From DASSFZ01 sp035693785 (lineage in GTDB: Bacteria > Chloroflexota > Anaerolineae > Fen-1058), in the NCBI GenBank assembly GCA_035693785.1, contig DASSFZ010000008.1, positions 1 through 28,365 of the forward strand: a stretch of 28,365 bases of DNA. Direction: 5' to 3'. Position numbers and translations under genes: made by a program. The notes under the pieces are model-generated. The model was given only the letters and a program-made list of their open reading frames with translations, ran no database searches and was not told the origin of the DNA. Shown piece by piece: positions 21,320 to 27,638 of the stretch. Position 1 is the first letter of the stretch, and each line of letters starts with the position of its first letter.

Positions 21320-21348
21320 TTGACAGATGATCGGGGCTATGCTAGACT
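21320..21348 (+). promoter_or_regulatory. Promoter of mtnA
   Basis: -35 TTGACA (21320-21325, perfect), a 17-base spacer and -10 TAGACT (21343-21348). Start near 21355, giving a leader of about 70 bases that contains a terminator-like hairpin. Confidence 0.72.
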
Positions 21349-21386
21349 TGTCGTTGTTCCCCGCTGTCGATGCGCTTTTCGGTTGT

Positions 21387-21411
21387 CGCTCTCGCGTCGA
21401 GAGCGATTTTT
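21387..21411 (+). terminator. Terminator-like hairpin in the mtnA leader (possible attenuator)
   Basis: CGCTCTC (21387-21393), loop GCGTC, GAGAGCG (21399-21405): seven perfect pairs, followed by ATTTTT (21406-21411). It lies between the mtnA promoter and its ribosome-binding site. An upstream CGATGCG (21368-21374) can pair with CGCGTCG (21393-21399), spanning the loop, and could compete with the terminator. Confidence 0.6.
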
Positions 21412-21425
21412 GTGCAGGGGTTGTG

Positions 21426-22505
21426 ATGTCCGAGTCGATCGAGCGCACCATCGAGTGGCACGAATCGCCCGGCGGTGCGGGAGGGCGCGGCGTCGTCAAG
21501 ATGATCGACCAGCGTCTGCTGCCGCACGAGGTCGTCGTTCGGTCATACACCGACTATCGTGACGTGGCGGAGGCGATTCGCACGATGGTGATTCGCGGCG
21601 CGCCCGCGATTGGCGCGGCGGCGGCCTTCGGGATGGCGTTGGCCGCATTGCACAGCCAGGCCGAGAGCCGACTCGATTTGCTGCGCGATCTGGAGATCGC
21701 CGCGAATGTGCTGCGCGAGTCGCGCCCGACTGCGGTCAACCTGTTCTGGGCGATCGAGCGCATGCTGCGCGCGGCGGTCGACGAGTCGCTGGACTCGACC
21801 GACGACGTGCGCGAGCGCCTGATACGCGAAGCGCAGCAACTGGCTGACGAGGACGTCGACATCAACCGGCGCATGGCCGAACATGGCGCGACGCTGATTC
21901 GCGACGGCGACACGATTCTTCACCACTGCAACACGGGCGCGCTCGCGACGGTGGATTGGGGCACGGCGCTCGGCGCCATCCGCATGGCGCACCTGCAGGG
22001 GAAGCGCGTTCACGTGCTGGTCGACGAAACTCGCCCGCGGCTCCAGGGCGCCCGGCTGACGGCCTGGGAGCTGATGCGCTGGGGCATCCCCATGACGTTG
22101 ATCGCCGACAACGCTGCCGGGCACTACATGCGCACCGGCAAGGTGGATATCACCCTCGTCGGCTCGGACCGCACGGCGGCAAACGGCGACGTGGCGAACA
22201 AGATTGGCACCTATAAGCTGGCCGTGTTGGCGAAGGAGAACGGGATTCCTTTCTACCCGGTCGTGCCGACCTCGACGATCGATCTCAACCTGAAAAGCGG
22301 CGACGAGATTCCTATCGAGGAGCGCGACGAGCGCGAGGTGACGGAGATCGACGGCGTGCGTATCGCGCCGGTGGGCGTGAAGGTGGGCAATCCGGCCTTC
22401 GACGTCACGCCGCATCGCTACGTCACCGGAATCGTGACCGAGAACGGCATTGCCTATCCGCCATTCGAGCTGAGCCTGCGAAAGATGGTTGAGCGTAAAG
22501 CGTGA
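21426..22505 (+). CDS. mtnA: Methylthioribose-1-phosphate isomerase (eIF2B-alpha-like fold)
   Basis: A 359-residue enzyme of the methionine salvage pathway that converts 5-methylthioribose-1-phosphate to the ribulose form. Conserved blocks are IRGAPAIGAAAAFGMALA (57-74), HHCNTGALATVDWGTALGAI (166-185) with catalytic Cys168 and DETRPRLQGARLTAWEL (200-216). GSDRTAANGDVANKIGTYKLA (246-266) has the general acid Asp248, and NPAFDVTPHRYVTGIVTENG closes the set. I chose ATG 21426 over an open frame from 21327 because AGGGG lies just upstream and the family begins here. The extension would also cross the leader terminator. Related isomerases acting on ribose-1,5-bisphosphate share the fold. No other methionine salvage gene is visible, though the PfkB kinase downstream handles nucleoside- or sugar-like substrates. 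Confidence 0.92.
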   Translation: MSESIERTIEWHESPGGAGGRGVVKMIDQRLLPHEVVVRSYTDYRDVAEAIRTMVIRGAPAIGAAAAFGMALAALHSQAESRLDLLRDLEIAANVLRESRPTAVNLFWAIERMLRAAVDESLDSTDDVRERLIREAQQLADEDVDINRRMAEHGATLIRDGDTILHHCNTGALATVDWGTALGAIRMAHLQGKRVHVLVDETRPRLQGARLTAWELMRWGIPMTLIADNAAGHYMRTGKVDITLVGSDRTAANGDVANKIGTYKLAVLAKENGIPFYPVVPTSTIDLNLKSGDEIPIEERDEREVTEIDGVRIAPVGVKVGNPAFDVTPHRYVTGIVTENGIAYPPFELSLRKMVERKA

Positions 22506-22560
22506 AACGTAAAACGTAAATTACGTTTTACTCTTTACGTTTTACTCCTTACGTTTTGCG
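22494..22560. repeat. 7-base repeat array that inverts on itself, between mtnA and rfbF
   Basis: Four direct 7-base units (CGTAAAG, CGTGAAA, CGTAAAA, CGTAAAT) run from 22494 to 22521 and begin inside the last codons of mtnA. The array then flips into three 14-base tandem units starting TTACGTTTT at 22521, 22535 and 22549. Around the turn, GTAAAACGTAA (22509-22519) and TTACGTTTTAC (22521-22531) are a perfect inverted repeat. The array could fold into a hairpin and act as a terminator or transcript-stabilising element between mtnA and rfbF. Confidence 0.8.
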
Positions 22561-22574
22561 TCTCTATTGAGCCT

Positions 22575-23363
22575 ATGTCTGAGAACTTGCCCGTCGTCAT
22601 CCTGTGCGGCGGCGCCAGCACACGCATGGGCGGCTCGGGTCTCGACGACCGCCCCAAGCCGCTGATACACATCGGCGAGCGGCCCGTGCTGTGGCACATT
22701 ATGAAGATCTACGCCGCCTTCGGTCACACCGACTTCGTTTTGGCGCTGGGCTATCGCGGTGAGATGATCAAGCGTTACTTCCTCGACTACGAGCCAATGA
22801 GCCGCGATTTCACCGTCGCGCTGGGCGATGCGCGGCGCATCGAGTATCACGCCGCCCACGCCGAGTCGGACTGGCGAGTGACACTGGCCGACACGGGCGC
22901 GGCAACAGAGACCGGCGCGCGCATCAAAAAGGTGGAGCGTTACATTCAGACGGATCGGTTCTTCGCGACCTATGGCGACGGGGTGGGCAATATCGACCTG
23001 CGCGCGCTGCTCGAGTTCCATCGCAAGCATGGCCGGCTGGCCACACTGACCGGGGTCCGCCCTTTCTCTCAGTTCGGCGTGATGGAGACCGACGGCGACT
23101 TGGTGACGGGATTTCGCGAAAAGCCGCAGGTCGAAGGCTACGTCAACGGCGGGTTTTTCGTGTTCGAGCGCGGCGTGCTCGACTACCTGAGTGGACCGGA
23201 CGATCTCGAGCTGGAGAAGGAGCCGCTTCAAAACCTGGCTCGCGACGGCCAACTGTGCGTGTTTCGGCACGATGGGTTCTGGCGCGCCATGGATACGTTC
23301 AAGGATGTTCAGGCGCTGGCAGCTATCTGGGAGCGCGGCGAGGCTCCCTGGAAGGTCTGGTAG
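22575..23363 (+). CDS. rfbF: Glucose-1-phosphate cytidylyltransferase
   Basis: A 262-residue nucleotidyltransferase, close to the family's usual 257. The N-terminal nucleotide-binding loop is VVILCGGASTRMGG (7-20), followed by RPKPLIHIGERPVLWHIMKIYAAFG, typical of RfbF. TYGDGVGNID (132-141) is the metal-binding Asp region, and GRLATLTGVRPFSQFG plus YVNGGFFVFERGVLDYL complete the pattern. It joins CTP and glucose-1-phosphate to CDP-glucose, the first step toward CDP-3,6-dideoxyhexoses. It is followed by rfbG, an SDR and rfbH, which confirms the pathway. The ATG at 22575 begins exactly at the conserved N-terminus; the ribosome-binding site is not obvious. Confidence 0.93.
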   Translation: MSENLPVVILCGGASTRMGGSGLDDRPKPLIHIGERPVLWHIMKIYAAFGHTDFVLALGYRGEMIKRYFLDYEPMSRDFTVALGDARRIEYHAAHAESDWRVTLADTGAATETGARIKKVERYIQTDRFFATYGDGVGNIDLRALLEFHRKHGRLATLTGVRPFSQFGVMETDGDLVTGFREKPQVEGYVNGGFFVFERGVLDYLSGPDDLELEKEPLQNLARDGQLCVFRHDGFWRAMDTFKDVQALAAIWERGEAPWKVW

Positions 23364-23405
23364 TCAGATAGTCACATGGCCGCTTGGTCGTGTCGCCGAA
23401 TGTTG

Positions 23406-23455
23406 GAACGGCAGTTGCACTGCCGTTCGAAGCCGCCGCAGTTGGACTGCGGCGG
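23406..23455. repeat. Twin palindromic hairpins with a shared core, between rfbF and rfbG
   Basis: Hairpin 1 is GAACGGCAG (23406-23414), loop TTGCA, CTGCCGTTC (23420-23428). Hairpin 2 is CCGCCGCAG (23433-23441), loop TTGGA, CTGCGGCGG (23447-23455). Both have nine perfect pairs and a five-base loop and share the core CAGTTGxACTG; they are 4 bases apart. This is the form of a REP-like element. Neither is followed by a T tract. Confidence 0.75.
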
Positions 23456-23511
23456 GAACTGCGGAAAATAAGCTAAACGACGATGCGACTGATCGACGAA
23501 GAGAGGCAGTC

Positions 23512-24540
23512 TTGTCGAGCAACGAGTTCTGGAAAGGTCGTCGCGTTTTCGTCACGGGTTGCACCGGGATTCTAGGCTCGTGGCTGACGCAGGCGCTCGT
23601 CACACGCGGCGCCAACGTGGTTGGGCTGATACGCGACCGTGTGCCGAACAGCGATCTGTTTCGATCGGGCACTGCAGCGCGCGTCACGCAGGTGGACGGC
23701 GACATCGTTGACTTTCAACTGCTCGGGCGTGTGCTTAACGAATATGAGATCGACACAGTGTTTCATCTCGCGGCACAGGCCCTGGTGCGCGTGGCGAACC
23801 GCATGCCGGTCGGCACGTTCGAGACCAACGTCCGCGGCACGTGGCTGCTCTTGGAGGCGTGCCGCGATGTGAAGACCATCACGCGCATCGTCGTCGCCTC
23901 CTCCGACAAGGCCTACGGCGATCAAGACGTGCTGCCGTATTCCGAGGATGCGCCGTTGCAAGGGCGACATCCCTACGACGTTTCGAAGTCGTGCGCCGAT
24001 CTGATCGCGCGGGCGTTTGCCTGCACGTACGATATGCCGATCGCCGTCACGCGCTGCGGCAACATCTACGGCGGGGGCGATCTCAACTGGGATCGGATCG
24101 TGCCCGGCACGATGCGCAGCGTTCTGCGCGGCGAGCCGCCGATTATTCGCAGCGACGGATCGCCCCTGCGCGATTATCTGTACGTCGACGACATCGTCGA
24201 CGGTTACCTGCGCCTGTCCGAGCGGCTGGACGACCGCTCGCTGCACGGACAGGCGTTCAATTTCGGGATGGACGATCCAAAGTCGGCGCTGGAGATCGTC
24301 GAATCGATCATTTCCATCTCCGACCACCCTGGGCTGAAGCCGCTGATCTTGAACAACGTCAGCCACGAGATTCAGAATCAGTACCTGTCCAGCGAAAAGG
24401 CGCGGCGCCTGCTGGGCTGGCAGCCGCGTTACACACTCGCAGAGGGCTTGCGCAGGTCGATGGAGTGGTATCGCGCTTACCTGTCGGAAACAGAGGGCCT
24501 GTCGAAGATGCCGGGAATCTTGCAGGCGTCGCAAGTCTAG
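23512..24540 (+). CDS. rfbG: CDP-glucose 4,6-dehydratase
   Basis: A 342-residue short-chain dehydrogenase/reductase that converts CDP-glucose to CDP-4-keto-6-deoxyglucose with bound NAD. It begins NEFWKGRRVFVTGCTGILGSWL, close to the RfbG start (FWxGKRVFVTGHTGFKGSWL), with the NAD loop TGCTGILG at 15-22. SSDKAYG (130-136) and the Tyr155-xxx-Lys159 pair form the catalytic centre. GNIYGGGDLNWDRIVPGTMRSVLRG (177-201) is an RfbG signature with GGGD. No ATG or GTG fits. I chose TTG 23512, which has GAGAGG (23501-23506) five bases before it and begins just ahead of the conserved strand. The longer open frame back to 23191 only overlaps rfbF in another frame. The next gene starts 8 bases on. Confidence 0.87.
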   Translation: MSSNEFWKGRRVFVTGCTGILGSWLTQALVTRGANVVGLIRDRVPNSDLFRSGTAARVTQVDGDIVDFQLLGRVLNEYEIDTVFHLAAQALVRVANRMPVGTFETNVRGTWLLLEACRDVKTITRIVVASSDKAYGDQDVLPYSEDAPLQGRHPYDVSKSCADLIARAFACTYDMPIAVTRCGNIYGGGDLNWDRIVPGTMRSVLRGEPPIIRSDGSPLRDYLYVDDIVDGYLRLSERLDDRSLHGQAFNFGMDDPKSALEIVESIISISDHPGLKPLILNNVSHEIQNQYLSSEKARRLLGWQPRYTLAEGLRRSMEWYRAYLSETEGLSKMPGILQASQV

Positions 24541-24548
24541 CGAGCGAC

Positions 24549-25478
24549 ATGTTCGACCTGCATGGCACTCGCGTGCTGGTCACCGGCGCAACCGGCTTCA
24601 TCGGAGCACATCTCGCCCGCAGGTTGGTCGCAGCCGGCGCGCAGGTCGTCGCTTTTCGGCGCTTCGGCCTCGAGTCTCAGCGGAGGCATGAGAGGCTGCG
24701 CGAAGTTCAGGTGGAGTGGCGCGACGTCGACCTGCGCACGTTCGGCGCAGTCTCGAGCGCTGTGAGGGTGGCGCGCCCGGAGTTGGTGTTTCACCTCGCC
24801 GCCGAAGGAGTGACCGATCCGTTTCTGTCGCCCGATGCGGCCATACGCGCCAATGTGTACGGCGCGATCCACCTGCTGCGCGCCGTGGACGGCAAGGCGC
24901 CCGTCGTCGTCGCGCGCACCCCGGGCGAGCGCGACGCGATGAACGTGTATACGGCGTCGAAGGCGGCGGCCTGGTCGTTTTGCAGGATGTATCGGCGCAC
25001 GCACGGCTGGTCGATCGCCGGTGCGATGCCGTTTCAGACGTACGGGCCGGGCCAGCCGGCTGCTGCGCTTGTGCCGTCGGCGATCGAAGCCGCGATGCGC
25101 GGCGAAGACTTCCCGATGACGCACGGCGAGCAGCAGCGCGACTGGATATTCGTCGAAGACGTCGTCGATGCGTTGATCCGTATCGGAAGCAGACTCCTTG
25201 CGCCGGACTCCTTGATGGCTGAAGATGCGATTGAGATCGGGACGGGCCGGGCGACCTCTGTACGCGAAGTGGTGGAGTCGATCTATCGGCGGGTGGGCGG
25301 AGCGGGCCGGCCGCGGGTGGGTGTGCTGCCGGCGCGGCCGGGCGAGGTGGATCGGCAGGTCGCGGATGCCGGACGAACTCACGAGTTGATCGGCTGGCGC
25401 GCCCAATTCACGCTGGAAGAAGGCTTGCGAGAGACGATTCAATGGACACGCGAGTGGCTGAACAAGCTAGCCGGCTGA
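24549..25478 (+). CDS. NAD-dependent epimerase/dehydratase family protein (possible dideoxysugar synthase)
   Basis: A 309-residue extended SDR. The NAD loop is VTGATGFIGAHL (11-22); HLAAEGVTD (82-90) and the Tyr134-xxx-Lys138 pair (VYTASKAAAW) follow, then QTYGPGQPAAALVPSAI. DWIFVEDVVDAL and GTGRATSVREVVESIYRR close the pattern. The stretch before the catalytic Tyr is short (VVVARTPGERDAMNVY) and lacks the usual SS or ST pair, so the active site is not textbook. Its place between rfbG and rfbH suggests it reduces or epimerises the CDP-3,6-dideoxy intermediate, like the abequose or paratose synthases of enteric O-antigen clusters. That role is inferred from context. Its 3' end overlaps rfbH by 37 bases. 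Confidence 0.8.
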   Translation: MFDLHGTRVLVTGATGFIGAHLARRLVAAGAQVVAFRRFGLESQRRHERLREVQVEWRDVDLRTFGAVSSAVRVARPELVFHLAAEGVTDPFLSPDAAIRANVYGAIHLLRAVDGKAPVVVARTPGERDAMNVYTASKAAAWSFCRMYRRTHGWSIAGAMPFQTYGPGQPAAALVPSAIEAAMRGEDFPMTHGEQQRDWIFVEDVVDALIRIGSRLLAPDSLMAEDAIEIGTGRATSVREVVESIYRRVGGAGRPRVGVLPARPGEVDRQVADAGRTHELIGWRAQFTLEEGLRETIQWTREWLNKLAG

Positions 25479-26806
25479 GCGACGCCGGCGGTGATCCGGT
25501 CGAGGCGCTTCGTGCGGAGATCCTGGACAAAGTCGCCGAATACTACCGCTTGAAGCACGCCGGCCAGCCATTTGCGCCGGGCCGGACGCGTGTGCAGTAT
25601 GCGGGCCGCGTGTTCGACGAGCAGGAGATGATGCACGCGGTGGACGCCGTGCTCGACTTTCAGTTGACGCACGGTCGCTTCGGCCGCGAGTTCGAGCGGA
25701 AGCTGGGCGCCTTTCTCGGGGTTCGCGAGGTCATACCGGTCAACTCAGGCTCGTCGGCGAACCTGGTCGCGATGACCACACTGTGCGCGCGGCAGTTGCG
25801 CAACGGCTTGCGCCCCGGCGACGAGGTGATCACGCCGGCGGTCACGTTCCCCACGACGCTCGCTCCGATCGTGCAGAACCGCCTGGTGCCCGTCATGGTC
25901 GATTGCCAGTTGGGCAACTATAACGTCGACGTCGATCACCTCGAAGAGGCCCGGTCTGACCGGACCCGGGCGATGTTTGTCCCGCACACACTGGGCAACC
26001 CGGTCGACATGGACAGAGTCACTGCCTTCGCCCGCAAGCACGACCTGTACCTGATCGAGGACACGTGCGATGCGCTGGGTAGCACGTTCGGCGGCAGGCT
26101 GGTAGGGACCTTCGGCCATTTCGGCACGCTCAGTTGCTACCCGGCTCATCACATCACGACCGGCGAAGGCGGAGTGGTCTTCACCAACAGCCTGCGCCTG
26201 GCCCGCCTGGCACGCACGATCCGTGACTGGGGACGCGACTGCTTCTGCGGCTACGACAATCCGCCGGACGGCAAGTGCGGTCACCGATTCGACTGGAAAA
26301 TCGCCGGCCCGGGTGAGTCGTACGATCACCGTTACCTGTATACGGAGATCGGATACAATCTTAAGATGACCGATCTACAGGCCGCCATCGGCGTGGCGCA
26401 GCTCGACAAGCTGCCGTCGTTCATCGAGAAGCGCAAGAAGCACTTCCGCCTGATCGAGGCCGGGCTGAAACGCTACGAGGAGCATCTGATCCTGCCCATG
26501 CATCACCCCAAGGCTGACCCATCCTGGTTCGCCTTCCCGATCACGGTGCGCCCTGGCGCGCCGTTCACCCGCAAGCAGATCACTCGGTTTCTGGAAGATC
26601 GCAATATCGAGACGCGCTACCTGTTCTCAGGCAACATTCTGGAGCAACCCGGCTACCGGGACATCGAGCGACGCGTCGTCGGAGAGCTTCCCAATTCGGA
26701 CGTCGTTTTGAGGGGAGCATTTTTCGTCGGCGTATATCCCGGACTGGACGAGACGCGCATCGAATACATGCTGGATGCCTTCCATGCCTTCTTCGCCAGG
26801 CTCTAG
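25442..26806 (+). CDS. rfbH: CDP-4-keto-6-deoxyglucose 3-dehydrase (E1, PMP and [2Fe-2S] enzyme)
   Basis: A 454-residue member of the DegT/DnrJ/EryC1 aminotransferase fold that removes the C3 hydroxyl. The key sign is SCYPAHHITTGEGG (231-244): the cofactor Lys of transaminases is replaced by His236, as in the E1 dehydrases. The iron-sulfur ligands are also present as Cys209-X57-Cys267-X-Cys269-X9-Cys279. The known enzyme has C-X57-C-X-C-X7-C, so the last spacing is two residues longer here. NSGSSANLVA (101-110) binds the cofactor phosphate. The reaction needs a separate reductase (E3, RfbI/AscD type) that is not in the window. ATG 25442 overlaps the preceding gene by 37 bases; GTG 25454 is another possible start. 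Confidence 0.93.
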   Translation: MDTRVAEQASRLSDAGGDPVEALRAEILDKVAEYYRLKHAGQPFAPGRTRVQYAGRVFDEQEMMHAVDAVLDFQLTHGRFGREFERKLGAFLGVREVIPVNSGSSANLVAMTTLCARQLRNGLRPGDEVITPAVTFPTTLAPIVQNRLVPVMVDCQLGNYNVDVDHLEEARSDRTRAMFVPHTLGNPVDMDRVTAFARKHDLYLIEDTCDALGSTFGGRLVGTFGHFGTLSCYPAHHITTGEGGVVFTNSLRLARLARTIRDWGRDCFCGYDNPPDGKCGHRFDWKIAGPGESYDHRYLYTEIGYNLKMTDLQAAIGVAQLDKLPSFIEKRKKHFRLIEAGLKRYEEHLILPMHHPKADPSWFAFPITVRPGAPFTRKQITRFLEDRNIETRYLFSGNILEQPGYRDIERRVVGELPNSDVVLRGAFFVGVYPGLDETRIEYMLDAFHAFFARL

Positions 26807-27623
26807 CTCTGCGCCCCGGCGCACTGAGGATGACGATCTCCATCGGGTCGCCGGAGCCGCGCCCGCTGTGTCTTTCTCGCCGAACGGGCGGCGCCCCAGT
26901 GCACCCGGCACGCCCGCGCGCGTCCACCGGCTGTCGATCATCATGTGTGTCTACAACGAAAGGACGAGCGTGCTGCCGGTCCTGGAGCGCGTGCGCCAGG
27001 TGCGGCCGGTGGGTGGCTGGGAGACAGAGATCATCGTCGTCGACAATTGCTCGACGGACGGGACGCGCGAGCTGCTGCAGTCGCTCGACGCGCCGGATGT
27101 GCGGGTGATCTTCCACGAGCGTAACATGGGCAAGGGAACGTCGGTGCGGGCAGGCTTCCGCGAAGCGACCGGCGAGTACGCCGTGATTCAGGATGCGGAT
27201 TTCGAGTACGATCCTGCAGATCTGACGCGGTTCATGGCGAAAGCGACAGAGACCAACGCCGACGCCGTCTTCGGCTCGCGCACGCTCGGCGGCCGGGCGA
27301 TCTACAAATACCGCAAGAATTATTTCGGCGTGCGCGGCCTGACGCTGATCACGAATGTGCTGTACGGCGGGCGACTGACGGATGTGGCCGTCGGCACGAA
27401 GATGGTGAAGCGCGACGTGTTTCATGCGCTCCGCCTGCGCGGCAGCGCCTTCGACCTCGACTTCGAGCTGCCGTGCAGGCTGCTCAAGCACGGCTATACG
27501 ATTGTGGAGATTCCCATCTCGTATCGCCCGCGCACGGTGGAGGAAGGCAAGAAGATCCGCGCTATGCGCGACGGCCTGCACGCGCTGTGGGTGATTCTGA
27601 GAGAGCGATTGACGCGGAGCTAA
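26775..27623 (+). CDS. Glycosyltransferase family 2 (GT-A, dolichol-phosphate-sugar synthase-like)
   Basis: A GT-A glycosyltransferase of up to 282 residues. The conserved domain starts at HRLSIIMCVYNERTSVLPVLE (51-71), then VVDNCSTDGTRELL (88-101), NMGKGTSVRAGFREATGEY (117-135) and IQDADFEYDPADL (138-150) with the DAD metal-binding triad. GSRTLGGR and SYRPRTVEEGKKI follow. The pattern is that of enzymes moving a sugar onto a polyprenyl phosphate. There is no C-terminal membrane helix. The first 50 residues are Ser/Pro/Arg-rich and probably not conserved, so the start is uncertain: ATG 26775 overlaps rfbH by 32 bases, while ATG 26784 and GTG 26868 are alternatives. It follows the dideoxysugar genes and may use their product. 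Confidence 0.85.
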   Translation: MPSMPSSPGSSSAPRRTEDDDLHRVAGAAPAVSFSPNGRRPSAPGTPARVHRLSIIMCVYNERTSVLPVLERVRQVRPVGGWETEIIVVDNCSTDGTRELLQSLDAPDVRVIFHERNMGKGTSVRAGFREATGEYAVIQDADFEYDPADLTRFMAKATETNADAVFGSRTLGGRAIYKYRKNYFGVRGLTLITNVLYGGRLTDVAVGTKMVKRDVFHALRLRGSAFDLDFELPCRLLKHGYTIVEIPISYRPRTVEEGKKIRAMRDGLHALWVILRERLTRS

Positions 27624-27638
27624 GTGAGGGGTGTGCAC

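Noticed and set aside
19915..21330. 471-codon plus-strand frame opposite the lytic transglycosylase
   Set aside because: The minus-strand protein has TPR and GH23 motifs with a catalytic Glu; the antisense product shows none and has the composition of a shadow frame.
22494..22560. CRISPR array
   Set aside because: Units are 7 or 14 bases with no unique spacers and they invert midway.
23191..23511. N-terminal extension of RfbG overlapping rfbF
   Set aside because: The sequence is an out-of-frame reading of rfbF and the twin hairpins; the conserved protein starts at TTG 23512 next to a ribosome-binding site.
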